The position numbers and the translations under genes are program-made. Below are positions 35,170-43,696 of a stretch of 64,000 nt of DNA, in pieces. The DNA comes from Blastocatellia bacterium. Lineage in GTDB: Bacteria; Acidobacteriota; Blastocatellia; Pyrinomonadales; Pyrinomonadaceae. The stretch lies in contig PMSM01000007.1 in assembly GCA_003168335.1 (NCBI GenBank), positions 62,001-126,000 on the forward strand, given 5' to 3'. Every line of letters begins with the position of its first letter. The first letter of the stretch is position 1. The notes beneath the pieces are model-generated. The model ran no database searches. It saw only the letters and a list, made by a program, of their open reading frames with translations, and was not told where the DNA came from.

Positions 35170-37089
35170 ATGAAACTGCTTCAAAATATTAACTCACCCG
35201 CGGATTTGCGGCTCCTGCAGCTTGATCAGTTGCAGGAGGTCGCCGACGAAGTCCGTGCGTACATCCTGGAAACAATGTCCCGCGTAGGCGGGCACACCGG
35301 CGCTTCGCTGGGCGCGGTTGAATTGGCGGTGGCGCTGCACTACGCCTTTGACACGCCGCGGGATCGACTGGTCTGGGACGTGGGGCATCAGGCATACGCG
35401 CACAAGATTCTCACCGGGCGGCGCGACCAGTTGCCCACCGTCAAGCAGTATGGCGGCATCAGCGGCTTCTTGCGCCGGGATGAATCGGAATACGATGCGT
35501 TTGGCGCGGGCCACGCCTCGACTTCGCTTTCCGCGGCGTTGGGGATGGCGATCGCCCGCGATCGCAAAGGCGAGGATCACCACGTGGTCGCCTTGATTGG
35601 CGATGCCTCACTTGCCGGAGGCATGGCGATGGAAGCGGTAAATCAGGCGGGACATTTGAAGACGCGCCTGATCGTCGTGCTCAACGATAACGAGATGTCG
35701 ATTGCCCCCGCCGTGGGCGCGCTTACCGGCTATCTCAATCGGATTCGCGAAGCGCATGGCTATCACCGGTTCAAGGATGAAGTGGAAGAAACGCTGTTGT
35801 CGATTCCAACCGTGGGAGAGCGTCTGCATCACGCGGCCAAAACGGTGAAAGATGCCATCGCCGCGGCGGTCCTGCCGGGCGCGCTGGTGAACGAACTTGG
35901 ATTCAAGTACATCGGCTATGTTGACGGCCACAACGTGCGCGCGCTGGTCGCGGCTTTGCGTGAAGCGCAGCAGATCAAGGACGGCCCGGTGATCGTCCAC
36001 GCGTTGACGACCAAGGGTAAAGGTCATCCGGCTGCCGAGAGCGACTACTACAAATGGCACGCTACGGGGCCGTTTGATTTGAAAACCGGCAAGCCGATCA
36101 AGTCACCCGCGAAAGCTCCTACTTACACGCAGGTGTTTGGCGAGACCCTCTGCCAGTTGATGGAGAAAGATGAGAAGGTAGTAGCCCTGACCGCGGCCAT
36201 GCCCGATGGCACCGGCGTCTGCCTGCCACTGGAAAAGTTTCCCGAGCGATCATTCGATGTCGGTATTGCTGAGCAGCATTGCGTGACCTTTGCCGCCGGG
36301 TTGTCGTGCGAAGGATTGACGCCCGTCTGCGCCATCTATTCAACCTTCCTGCAGCGCGCGTTCGATCAGTTGGTTCACGACGTCTGCATCCAGAACCTGA
36401 ACGTCAAATTCTGCCTGGATCGGGGCGGCATTGCCGGCGGCGATGGACCGACGCATCACGGACTGCTGGACATTGCTTATCTGCGCGGTGTGCCCAACCT
36501 CGTGTTGATGGCGCCGAAGGACGAAGGCGAGATGCGCGACATGATGTTGACGATGATCGAGCACGTGGGACCGGCGGCCATGCGTTATCCGCGCGGCAAC
36601 GGAATGGGTGTGGATATTGTTCGCGAGCCGCGGATCCTGGAGATTGGCAAAGCCGAGCTGTTGCGAGACGGCGGCGAGATTGCCATCGTCGCGTACGGAT
36701 CTATGGTTCATCCGTCTTTGCAAGCAGCCGAGAACCTGGCGAAGGAGGGAATCGAAGCCACCGTCGTGAACGCGCGTTTCGTGAAGCCTCTGGACAGCGG
36801 GTTGCTGCTGGCGCTGGCACGCACCAAGCGCCTGATAGTCACGGTGGAAGAGGCTTATCTCGCCGGTGGTTTCGGCAGTGCCGTGCTCGAGTTATTGGAA
36901 GAGAATGGACTACAGGACAAGGTCCGCGTGGTGCGCATGGGTGTTCCCGATCGGATTGTCACCCACGGCGATCCCAAACTTCTGCTGGCGAAATATGGTT
37001 TGGACGCCGACGGCATCTACACGCGCGTAAAAGAAGCGGTGGAAGTCCTGGAAGATCGGCGCGCCAAGCCACAGAAGGTGACGGCTTAA
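35170..37089 (+). CDS. dxs: 1-deoxy-D-xylulose-5-phosphate synthase
   Basis: 639 residues, full length. The enzyme joins pyruvate and glyceraldehyde 3-phosphate in the first step of the MEP isoprenoid pathway. Motifs: VWDVGHQAYAHKILTGR, GHASTSLSAALGMA, the TPP-binding loop GDASLAGGMAMEAVNQAG with LNDNEMSI, and the catalytic Glu in DVGIAEQHCVTFAAGL. The C-terminal transketolase domain ends in VRVVRMGVPDRIVTHG. A strong hairpin follows at 37165-37198. It appears monocistronic. Confidence 0.97.
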   Translation: MKLLQNINSPADLRLLQLDQLQEVADEVRAYILETMSRVGGHTGASLGAVELAVALHYAFDTPRDRLVWDVGHQAYAHKILTGRRDQLPTVKQYGGISGFLRRDESEYDAFGAGHASTSLSAALGMAIARDRKGEDHHVVALIGDASLAGGMAMEAVNQAGHLKTRLIVVLNDNEMSIAPAVGALTGYLNRIREAHGYHRFKDEVEETLLSIPTVGERLHHAAKTVKDAIAAAVLPGALVNELGFKYIGYVDGHNVRALVAALREAQQIKDGPVIVHALTTKGKGHPAAESDYYKWHATGPFDLKTGKPIKSPAKAPTYTQVFGETLCQLMEKDEKVVALTAAMPDGTGVCLPLEKFPERSFDVGIAEQHCVTFAAGLSCEGLTPVCAIYSTFLQRAFDQLVHDVCIQNLNVKFCLDRGGIAGGDGPTHHGLLDIAYLRGVPNLVLMAPKDEGEMRDMMLTMIEHVGPAAMRYPRGNGMGVDIVREPRILEIGKAELLRDGGEIAIVAYGSMVHPSLQAAENLAKEGIEATVVNARFVKPLDSGLLLALARTKRLIVTVEEAYLAGGFGSAVLELLEENGLQDKVRVVRMGVPDRIVTHGDPKLLLAKYGLDADGIYTRVKEAVEVLEDRRAKPQKVTA

Positions 37090-37164
37090 AGGCCCGCGGA
37101 TATCTGGTTTTCGCTCCGTCCAGGAGCTGGACCTTCATAGAACGGTCAGCCTTTTTTTGGTAAG

Positions 37165-37198
37165 TGCTCCGCAAAGCGTGACTGTGCTTTGCGGAGCA
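37165..37198 (+). terminator. Hairpin terminator after dxs
   Basis: TGCTCCGCAAAGC pairs perfectly with GCTTTGCGGAGCA across an 8-nt loop (13 bp), followed by a weak T-rich stretch (TTCTATTTT). The rest of 37090-37484 contains only a GGGCCCTGCCGGGCCC palindrome near 37233 and no gene. Confidence 0.7.
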
Positions 37199-37484
37199 GT
37201 TCTATTTTGGTTGCAGTCATAAGCTAAAAATGTTGGGCCCTGCCGGGCCCAAGTCCGCCATCAGAGTCCGGCCAAACTTTGGTTTGTCGAACAAGTAAGA
37301 AAAGATTGTTGACCTCTCGTCGCTGCCGTGGCATGATGCGCTTGAGGCGTACGAGAGTCTGAAAATTTTCTTGGTTCGCCTTGCCCTGTAATTCCTCCAA
37401 ACAATCAGCACCCGACGTAAGGATCTATTCCGATCTTGACATCGAAGCTCGCGCGGTGCGGCGCGAGAGGAAGGGCCAGCCTCT

Positions 37485-37742
37485 ATGAAGAAGCAGTTCA
37501 TGTTTGAAAGAGAATGCGTACATCGAGACCGTGGAGCAGACGGAGACGTCTACAACGGAATGTTTTTTGTGCAGGCGTTGCAGCGTTTGCAGGGTTCCGA
37601 CGCGGTGAAGATGGCCGGGAAAGTAACCCCCTTTTACTGGGTCGACGCCCCGCGAGTCGTAGTGTGGCTGTGCCGCGACTGCGCTGCCGAGTTGCATATC
37701 AGCGACGCTCCCCGCGCGGTGCTGCAGGGCGCACGACGTTAG
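37485..37742 (+). CDS. Small cysteine-containing protein, unknown
   Basis: 85 residues starting MKKQFMFERECVHRDRGADG, with a second cysteine pair in WLCRDCAAELHI. Cys pairs spaced across the protein suggest a small metal-binding domain, but no family is recognised. Codon and charge distribution look protein-like, the start has only a weak GGAAGG upstream, and the ORF ends right before a repeat (37751). A real gene is likely but not certain. Confidence 0.5.
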   Translation: MKKQFMFERECVHRDRGADGDVYNGMFFVQALQRLQGSDAVKMAGKVTPFYWVDAPRVVVWLCRDCAAELHISDAPRAVLQGARR

Positions 37743-37750
37743 GGTCCGCA

Positions 37751-37803
37751 AGCCCGACCGTGAGGGAGCAGGTTAAGAAAGAGCCCTCCCTGACGGTCGG
37801 GCT
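37751..37803. repeat. GCCCGACCGT-type inverted repeat before tlyA
   Basis: AGCCCGACCGTGAGGGAG at 37751-37768 and its inverse CTCCCTGACGGTCGGGCT at 37786-37803. A single arm of the same family, CCCTTACGGTCGGGCT, is seen at 23773-23788 after hutI. Confidence 0.75.
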
Positions 37804-37841
37804 ACTGCCAATCGTGCGCTTTTGCGGTAGAGTTTCCCTCG

Positions 37842-38591
37842 ATGAAGCGCGAGCGCATCGATAAGCTGATCGTCGACCGCGGGCTGGCGCCCTCCCGCAC
37901 GAAGGCGCAGGCGCTGGTGATGGCCGGCGTCGTCCTGGTCGATGAACAACTGGTTAATAAACCCTCCGAAGTATTTGCCCCCGCCGCGAACATCCGTGTC
38001 AAGGGCGATGGCGATCCAGCCTCACGCTATGTCAGTCGTGGTGGACTGAAACTGGAAGCTGCGCTACGAGAATTTCACATCGACGCCAATGGATTAATTT
38101 GTCTGGACGTAGGATCGTCGACGGGCGGGTTCACCGATTGCCTCTTGCAGCATGGCGCGCGCAGGGTCGTGAGTGTCGATGTCGGTCACAATCAATTCGA
38201 CTGGCGATTGCGTAACGAGCCTCGCGTCGAGCTGCGCGAGGGTGTCAATGCTCGTTATCTGAAGCCGGAAGACTTCGATGTGAAGTTTGATCTTGCGACC
38301 ATCGACGTCGCCTTCATCTCCGCCACCAAAATCCTGCCGGCAGTCGTTCCTTTGTTGCTCGACCGAGGGAAGATCATCACGCTGATCAAGCCGCAGTTCG
38401 AAGTGGGCAAAGGCGAAGTGGGCAAAGGCGGCATCGTCAAAGACCCGGCCCAGCACGAGCGCGTCATCGCCGAGGTGAACAGCGCCGCCGAACGGTTGGG
38501 TCTGCGGGTTGTTGGCGTCATTGAATCGCCGATTCACGGCGCCGACGGGAATGTCGAATTCCTGGCGCTGTATGAGCAACGTGGAAATTAG
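37842..38591 (+). CDS. tlyA: TlyA-family rRNA 2'-O-methyltransferase
   Basis: 249 residues. An S4 RNA-binding domain covers about 1-62 (RIDKLIVDRGLAPSRTKAQA). The RrmJ/FtsJ-like methyltransferase has the SAM loop CLDVGSSTGGFTDCLLQHGA and DLATIDVAFISATKILPAV. TlyA methylates C1409/C1920 of 16S and 23S rRNA in actinobacteria, and its homologs are also called hemolysin A. A 15-bp tandem duplication (38400-38429) encodes EVGKG twice at residues about 188-197. It is followed by a palindrome cluster and then nadK. Confidence 0.9.
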   Translation: MKRERIDKLIVDRGLAPSRTKAQALVMAGVVLVDEQLVNKPSEVFAPAANIRVKGDGDPASRYVSRGGLKLEAALREFHIDANGLICLDVGSSTGGFTDCLLQHGARRVVSVDVGHNQFDWRLRNEPRVELREGVNARYLKPEDFDVKFDLATIDVAFISATKILPAVVPLLLDRGKIITLIKPQFEVGKGEVGKGGIVKDPAQHERVIAEVNSAAERLGLRVVGVIESPIHGADGNVEFLALYEQRGN

Positions 38592-38606
38592 CTCAGCTAA
38601 TAGTTG

Positions 38607-38715
38607 GTGGCTTTGCCACAGCCCAGTGCGGTAAGGCTCTGCCTTACCGTTCGATGACACAGAGGTTTGGCGGCGAGGCTCAGCCTCGACCGCACTGTGG
38701 AGCGGCAAGCCGCAA
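38607..38715. repeat. REP-like palindrome cluster between tlyA and nadK
   Basis: Nested hairpins: GTGGCTTTGCCAC near 38607, GCGGTAAGGCTCTGCCTTACCG near 38628, CGAGGCTCAGCCTCG at about 38674, and GCGGCAAGCCGC near 38702. CAGTGCGGT and ACCGCACTG at the edges pair over the whole block. Confidence 0.65.
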
Positions 38716-38814
38716 AATGCCAGGGCTAATTGTCTCTCACCTGAGCCACTTCCGTTGACACTCAGATCCGCGCACAGATATCATCCGCGCGTTTCCAGCA
38801 ATGTCTGCAAACTC

Positions 38815-39699
38815 ATGACTCAAGCTTCCATCAAACGCATCGGTGTCGTCGTCAAGCCGCATCAACCTGATGTGCTCGAGACTCTCTGTCGCCTCACCCA
38901 ATGGTTGAGCGAGCGAGGAATTCAGGTGGTCGGGGCCGCGGAGATCAAGCACGAGCAAATCAAACAGCAAACCGGATGTTCCGTTGAGTTGGTCACGGAC
39001 GAAGAGTTGGCGCGATCCGTTGATTTGATTCTGGTGCTCGGCGGTGACGGCACCATGATAGCCACCGCGCGGATGATCGGCGACGCGGAAGTGCCGGTCA
39101 TTGGGGTGAACTATGGCGGCCTGGGTTATCTCGCGGAATTCCCGATTGAAGAACTCTTCTCGGCGCTGGAAGCGATTCTCGCGGGTCAATACAAAGTCCA
39201 AAAGCGCGAGATGCTGGCCGTTGAGCTTTGCCGCGGCGAAGAGTTGATCACGCGCAGTCGTGTGCTGAACGATGTCGTGGTGAACAAATCAGCGTTGGCT
39301 CGGATAGTCGAAATCGAAGCGTATCTTGACGGTCAGTTCGTTAATCTGTTTCGGGCTGATGGGCTGATCGTGGCCACGCCGACGGGCTCGACCGCGTATA
39401 ACCTCTCGGCCGGAGGTCCGGTCATCTATCCTTCGATGAATGCGGTTGTGATTACGCCCATCTGTCCATTCACTCTCTCGAACCGGCCCATCGTCGTGCC
39501 TGATGAGTCGGTGATCGAAGTGCGCCTGATGACCGATAAAGAAGAAGTGGCCTTGACGCTGGATGGGCAGGTTGGTTTTCCTTTGCAGGTTCACGATCGG
39601 ATCGTGATTCGCAAGAGCAGAACGACTTTCAATCTGGTGCAAGCGGCGAATCGAAATTATTTTGATGTGTTGCGCGATAAGTTGAAGTGGGGAAGATAG
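38815..39699 (+). CDS. nadK: NAD kinase
   Basis: 294 residues from ATG 38815; the 38755 frame start adds 20 residues lacking family similarity. NadK phosphorylates NAD to NADP. Core motifs: LVLGGDGTMIATAR, VNYGGLGYLAEF, the LNDVVVNKSALARIVEIEAY segment and DGLIVATPTGSTAYNLSAGGP. The C-terminal QVHDRIVIRKSRTTFNLV completes the fold. The gene ends at 39699 before an inverted-repeat hairpin. tlyA-nadK adjacency is common (with recN elsewhere in many genomes). Confidence 0.96.
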   Translation: MTQASIKRIGVVVKPHQPDVLETLCRLTQWLSERGIQVVGAAEIKHEQIKQQTGCSVELVTDEELARSVDLILVLGGDGTMIATARMIGDAEVPVIGVNYGGLGYLAEFPIEELFSALEAILAGQYKVQKREMLAVELCRGEELITRSRVLNDVVVNKSALARIVEIEAYLDGQFVNLFRADGLIVATPTGSTAYNLSAGGPVIYPSMNAVVITPICPFTLSNRPIVVPDESVIEVRLMTDKEEVALTLDGQVGFPLQVHDRIVIRKSRTTFNLVQAANRNYFDVLRDKLKWGR

Positions 39700-39715
39700 G
39701 AAAACACTCTGGCGT

Positions 39716-39783
39716 GTTTAGAGGCGGGCTATTGCCCGCCTTGAAAATTTCCGGGAATGGCGGGCGGTAGCCCGCCTCTAAAC
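39716..39783. terminator. Double-hairpin inverted repeat between nadK and the carrier gene
   Basis: GTTTAGAGGCGGGCTATTGCCCGCC at the left side and GGCGGGCGGTAGCCCGCC plus CTCTAAAC on the right; each side is a hairpin and the two sides are inverse of each other. It looks like a REPIN-type doublet that may also end transcription. Confidence 0.65.
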
Positions 39784-39796
39784 AGTTGGAAGGCTA

Positions 39797-41143
39797 ATGG
39801 CTGAAGCATCTCAAACAAAAGTTGAGCGTCGCCCCTGGTATCGACCTTCCCTGACCACACAGATTCTGATTGGCCTGGTGCTCGGCGGATTACTTGGCTA
39901 CCTGAGCCCCAAGTGGGGCAACAACGTCTATTTTCTCCGCGACATCTTCCTTAATCTCATCAAGTCGATCATTGCGCCGCTGATCTTCTCGACGCTGGTC
40001 GTGGGCATTGCCGGCGGCGGAGATTTGAAGCAAGTCGGACGCATGGGGGCCAAGGCGCTACTTTATTTTGAGGTCATTACAACCGCAGCGCTGTTCATCG
40101 GTTTGGCCATCGTGAACCTGACCAGGCCCGGCGCCGGAGTTCTGCTCACCGGCGGCGGAGACATCAGTCAACTGGTCAAGACCCAGCCACAGGGCTTCCG
40201 CGATCTTCTGGTCCACATTTTTCCCTCGAGCGTGATCGATTCGATGGTGCGTGGTGACGTGCTGCAGATTGTAGCGTTCACGGTTTTGTTTGCGATGGCC
40301 GTGTCGGCGATGGGTCAAAGGGCAGCGCCGATTCTGCGCGGCTGTGAAGCGCTGTCGCAGGTGATGTTCAAGTTCACCAACTACGTGATGATGTTCGCGC
40401 CCATCGGCGTGGGCGCGGCGATGGCCCACACGATCGCGACGAACGGACTCACGGTGCTCAAGAACCTCGGGCTGCTGATAGGTTCACTGTATTTGGCGCT
40501 GGTCATTTTGGCGGTCTTTGTCTTTGGCACAGTCATGATCATTGCGCGCGTGCCCATCCGGCAATTTCTGAAGGCAGTGCGCGAGCCTTTCACGATCGCC
40601 TTTGCGACGACCAGCAGCGAATCTGCTTTGCCAAAGGCCATGGAGAACATGGAGCGTCTGGGTGTGCCGCAAAGGATTGTCGGCTTTGTCATGCCGACCG
40701 GGTACAGTTTCAATCTGGACGGCACTACGCTTTATCTCGCGATGGCTTCCGTGTTTGTCGCGCAAGCGGCTGAACCGGTGATCGGTCACATGAGCTTCGG
40801 CCGCCAGATCGTGATGATGCTTACATTAATGATCACGTCCAAAGGTGTCGCGGGCGTGCCCCGTGCAGCGCTGGTGATTTTGCTGGCGACGCTGAACAGC
40901 TTTATGCCCGGCGGCCTGGGCCCAATCGGAGTCGCGGTGATTTTTGGCGTCGACGAATTGATGGACATGGGCCGCACTTCGGTGAATGTTTTGGGAAATT
41001 GTCTGGCGACGGTGGTCGTCGCGCGTTGGGAAGGTGAGTTTGACGACGACAAAGCGCGCGTGTTCGGCACGTCTGAAGAAGTGCGCCGGGATCTTGCCGC
41101 CGGGGATCTGGCGTTTGCCGACGCGGCGGCGGAAGGGGACTAA
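39797..41143 (+). CDS. Dicarboxylate/amino acid:cation symporter (DAACS)
   Basis: 448 residues with about eight helices plus re-entrant loops. Family signatures are IAPLIFSTLVVGIAGGGDLK, the serine-rich hairpin TIAFATTSSESALPKAMENM, VMPTGYSFNLDGTTLYLA and the Asp/Asn cation-site region VFGVDELMDMGRTSVNVLGN. The family (GltP, DctA) imports glutamate, aspartate or C4-dicarboxylates with Na+ or H+. The ATG is preceded by GGAAGG at 39788. The downstream rhomboid gene starts 49 bp after the stop. Confidence 0.92.
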   Translation: MAEASQTKVERRPWYRPSLTTQILIGLVLGGLLGYLSPKWGNNVYFLRDIFLNLIKSIIAPLIFSTLVVGIAGGGDLKQVGRMGAKALLYFEVITTAALFIGLAIVNLTRPGAGVLLTGGGDISQLVKTQPQGFRDLLVHIFPSSVIDSMVRGDVLQIVAFTVLFAMAVSAMGQRAAPILRGCEALSQVMFKFTNYVMMFAPIGVGAAMAHTIATNGLTVLKNLGLLIGSLYLALVILAVFVFGTVMIIARVPIRQFLKAVREPFTIAFATTSSESALPKAMENMERLGVPQRIVGFVMPTGYSFNLDGTTLYLAMASVFVAQAAEPVIGHMSFGRQIVMMLTLMITSKGVAGVPRAALVILLATLNSFMPGGLGPIGVAVIFGVDELMDMGRTSVNVLGNCLATVVVARWEGEFDDDKARVFGTSEEVRRDLAAGDLAFADAAAEGD

Positions 41144-41192
41144 GAGCGGGAAAGATGCCGGCGCTCCACAAGCGCAAGGTACGCCACAACTG

Positions 41193-41972
41193 ATGCTTTT
41201 TCCGATCGCAGACGAAAACGATGATCGCCGGTCTACGCCGTGGGTCAACTACACAATCATTGCAATCAACCTGCTGGTCTTTGTGTTCTTGCAGGGATTG
41301 GGATCGAACGACAAGTTCACTTACGCCTTTTCCACGGTGCCGGCCGAGATCATTTCCGGTCACGACATCGTCACACCGGATCGCCTTCTGGTCGAGCCGA
41401 CCACTGGTCAGCGCGTCGCGGTGCCGGGGTTGCAGCCGACACCGGTTCCGGTCTGGCTCACTCTGATCACGTCGATGTTCATGCACGGCGGTCTCGCGCA
41501 CATTTTCGGCAACATGCTTTACCTCTGGATCTTTGGCGACAACATCGAAGATCGTGTGGGCCACTTTCGATATCTCATTTTTTATCTTCTCTGCGGTGTG
41601 CTGGCGGGATTGGCGCACGTGTTTAGTACCGCTATCTTTGCGGGTAACAACGAAGCCAGTCTGTTGGTTCCCAGTCTGGGGGCTTCGGGCGCCATCTCCG
41701 GCGTGCTTGGCGCGTACATCCTGCTGTTTCCAACCAGGCGGGTGACCGTGCTGCTGTCGTGGTTCGTGACTCAGGTCCCGGCCTTCGTTGCGATCGGTCT
41801 CTGGTTTGTGTTCCAGTTAATCAGCGGGCTCGGCATGCTGGGCAGCGGCTCGCAACAGGGCGGAGTGGCTTACGCGGCGCACATCGGCGGATTCATTTCG
41901 GGTCTGGCTTTGATTAAGATTTTTGAGATCGGGCGGCCGCGAGCTGACGAATACTATCCGCGCGGTTATTAG
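41193..41972 (+). CDS. Rhomboid-family intramembrane serine protease
   Basis: 259 residues from ATG 41193; the longer frame from 40986 overlaps the symporter. The catalytic serine is Ser165 in LGASGAISGVLG and the general base is His230 in AYAAHIGGFISGLAL. MFMHGGLAHIFGNMLYLWIFG is the conserved HxxxN helix. The N-terminal loop 40-85 is an extended periplasmic segment. Rhomboids cleave membrane proteins within the bilayer; the substrate is unknown. Confidence 0.9.
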   Translation: MLFPIADENDDRRSTPWVNYTIIAINLLVFVFLQGLGSNDKFTYAFSTVPAEIISGHDIVTPDRLLVEPTTGQRVAVPGLQPTPVPVWLTLITSMFMHGGLAHIFGNMLYLWIFGDNIEDRVGHFRYLIFYLLCGVLAGLAHVFSTAIFAGNNEASLLVPSLGASGAISGVLGAYILLFPTRRVTVLLSWFVTQVPAFVAIGLWFVFQLISGLGMLGSGSQQGGVAYAAHIGGFISGLALIKIFEIGRPRADEYYPRGY

Positions 41973-42040
41973 TTCCAGCAAGAATAATGTAGAGAGAGTG
42001 TTGTCTTAGTTTGGTCTCGGGGCTTTTCCGCGCGGCAGGG

Positions 42041-42107
42041 ACGATCCACGAAATCACACGAAACCGCCACGAACAGAATCATTTCCTTCGTGTACTTCGT
42101 GGATCGC
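42041..42107. repeat. CACGAA-family inverted repeat, copy 2
   Basis: ACGATCCACGAAATCACACG at 42041 and inverse arm CTTCGTGTACTTCGTGGATC at 42086-42105. CACGAA steps recur every 10-11 bp. It sits between the rhomboid gene and queF. Confidence 0.85.
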
Positions 42108-42153
42108 TTTACCTGGCAAACAGCAATTTCTAAAACAGGACACGACCGTAAGA

Positions 42154-42588
42154 ATGACTGCTCAAATGCAACCATCAAATCAACAAGGCCTCGACATTCA
42201 ATCGACGCCGCGCGCGGAGATGAATCTCTTTCCGCTCGACACGTTTGCTTACGAGTTTCCCGGCCGCGAGATCAAGATCAAATTCGAGATGCCGGAGTTC
42301 ACCTGCATTTGTCCCTTCTCGGATTTCCCGGACTTTGCCACGATTCGTTTGGAGTACGCGCCGAACGAGCGCTGCGTCGAGCTGAAGAGCCTGAAGCTTT
42401 ACATCAATTCGTGGCGCGACATGAAAGTCTTTCACGAACACGTCGTCAACATGATTCTCGAAGATTTTGTGAAGGCCTGCGATCCGCTCAGCGTCGAGAT
42501 CGAAGGTGATTTCAATGTGCGCGGAAACATCAAGACGAGGGTGAGCGCGAGCTACCGAAAACAGAAGGCTACAAGCAGTAAGCAGTAG
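42154..42588 (+). CDS. queF: NADPH-dependent preQ0 reductase QueF
   Basis: 144 residues, the short single-domain form. It reduces the nitrile of preQ0 to preQ1 in queuosine synthesis. The thioimide-forming Cys is C53 in [12 protein letters not shown] and the general acid D60. [20 protein letters not shown] is the QueF motif. The last four residues (SSKQ) and the stop codon are encoded inside a heptamer array beginning at 42574, so the repeat has been recruited as the gene end. No other que genes are nearby. Confidence 0.93.
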   Translation: MTAQMQPSNQQGLDIQSTPRAEMNLFPLDTFAYEFPGREIKIKFEMPEFTCICPFSDFPDFATIRLEYAPNERCVELKSLKLYINSWRDMKVFHEHVVNMILEDFVKACDPLSVEIEGDFNVRGNIKTRVSASYRKQKATSSKQ

Positions 42589-42629
42589 GCAGTAAGCAGT
42601 AGGTAGGAAGCAGGAGGCAATCAGCAGTG
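42574..42629 (+). repeat. Heptamer array (AGCAGTA type), eight units, no second arm found
   Basis: Eight 7-bp units in exact register from 42574 to 42629 (AGCAGTA, GGCAGTA, AGCAGGA and variants). The queF stop (42586-42588), an AGGAGG ribosome binding site (42612-42617) and the GTG start of the next gene (42627-42629) all lie inside the array. Confidence 0.9.
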
Positions 42630-42866
42630 TTCACGACCGTCGCAACCGGTTTGGTCGTCTTTGTCGTCGTCGCGCTTTTCCTGTTCATTGCCCGGCGCGT
42701 TTTTCGTTTGGCTCTGAAGCTTGCTCTCGTAGGAGCGCTGGTTCTGCTAATAGTGATCACCGCCGCGTTTGGCTGGTGGCGCGGCTGGTTCGGCTCATCT
42801 TCACCAACCCAGCGACCGCCTTCACAATCTAATCAACGTTCAAATTCAAACCGACGTTCACGCTGA
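42627..42866 (+). CDS. Small membrane protein
   Basis: 79 residues from a GTG whose AGGAGG is supplied by the heptamer array. Two hydrophobic segments are visible, about 5-23 (ATGLVVFVVVALFLFI) and 31-50 (LALVGALVLLIVITAAF), then a short Ser/Arg/Pro tail. No family recognised. The gene is followed by a GCGCAAGCTAACAGCTTGCGC hairpin (42900-42920). Confidence 0.5.
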   Translation: MFTTVATGLVVFVVVALFLFIARRVFRLALKLALVGALVLLIVITAAFGWWRGWFGSSSPTQRPPSQSNQRSNSNRRSR

Positions 42867-42899
42867 GTCCGACACAAACACGTTCGCGCCAGGTCGAGC

Positions 42900-42920
42900 G
42901 CGCAAGCTAACAGCTTGCGC
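42900..42920. repeat. GCAAGCT/AGCTTGC palindrome, one of two
   Basis: GCGCAAGCT-AAC-AGCTTGCGC followed by TACA. A similar unit, CGCAAGTTGGCAACTTGCG-CTACA, is at 51882-51905 upstream of gspE. Both end in CGCTACA next to a gene start. Confidence 0.7.
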
Positions 42921-42962
42921 TACATCAGTGCGCCGCCGTTCCTTTTGTGGCAGAGTGAAGAC

Positions 42963-43271
42963 ATGAGCATTGAAGTCGAGCGATGGGGTGGATCGACAAC
43001 CCCGGATGAGCAGGAACTGAAAACGAAACTGATCGGCGAAGGTTACAGCGTCTTTGTTTGGACCGATGCACCCGGCACAAAGTACGGCCAGCACTCTCAC
43101 GGGGAAGATCAATCACATTGGATACTGAATGGCGAGCTGGAGCTGCGCGTAGGTTATGAAATCTATACGCTGGGCCCCGGTGATCGAGATTTTCTTCCTG
43201 CCAACACAATGCACTCCGCATTTGTTCCGGGCGACGAACCCGTGACCTATCTGATCGGCGCGAAGCACTAA
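42963..43271 (+). CDS. Cupin-domain protein
   Basis: 102 residues from ATG 42963. Cupin motif 1 is GQHSHGEDQSHWILNGELEL (metal-binding His, His, Glu pattern) and motif 2 is GDRDFLPANTMHS. Small single cupins include dioxygenases, isomerases and ligand-binding regulators; no substrate can be assigned. Followed by a long palindrome-rich gap. Confidence 0.88.
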   Translation: MSIEVERWGGSTTPDEQELKTKLIGEGYSVFVWTDAPGTKYGQHSHGEDQSHWILNGELELRVGYEIYTLGPGDRDFLPANTMHSAFVPGDEPVTYLIGAKH

Positions 43272-43280
43272 GAAAAAATA

Positions 43281-43674
43281 ATTAGCCGCAAAAAAAGCAC
43301 ATGCACGAAACAGTTTAGTCGGTGCAGGTAGAGCTTATCTGCGGGAGCAGGGCTTCCAGTCATCTCAGCCGTCTTCAGACGGCTTTCCCGCAGGGTTGCT
43401 AGACCAGCGCTTTTATAGCGCTGGGTCCGCCGCATTACGTTGATGCTTTAGCGCGCTTCAGCGTGCTTTGAAGGCAGCCTCCTTAGGTAGACGGCTAACG
43501 CCTCCACCTCAAGCCCGTTGAAACGGGCTGTGAGATAAGCCACGTCCGTACCCCCGGGCGTAAAACGCCCGGTCTAGTAACCCTGCGGGCAAGCCGCGTG
43601 AACGCGGCTTAAGGAACGGCGACCCTGCCTAGCAATTTTCGGTTTGTGCTTTTTGCGCATTTTTGTGGCTAAAT
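43281..43674. repeat. Nested palindrome island
   Basis: Outer inverted repeat: 43281-43311 (ATTAGCCGCAAAAAAAGCAC) and 43640-43674 (inverse). Middle inverted repeat: TTCCCGCAGGGTTGCTAGACC at 43385-43405 and its inverse at 43571-43592. Inside are perfect or near-perfect hairpins: AGCCGTCTTCAGACGGCT, CCAGCGCTTTTATAGCGCTGG, AGCCCGTTGAAACGGGCT, CCGGGCGTAAAACGCCCGG and AAGCCGCGTGAACGCGGCTT. No ORF is credible in this 425-bp gap. Confidence 0.85.
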
Positions 43675-43696
43675 CAAGTGGCTAACTCAATTAGTC

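Noticed and set aside
36279-37163. 294-codon plus-strand ORF overlapping dxs
   Set aside because: Out-of-frame shadow of dxs, Arg/Gly-rich with no family match.
42574-42629. CRISPR array
   Set aside because: Units are 7 bp with no spacers, and no cas genes are present; the same holds for the other heptamer arrays.
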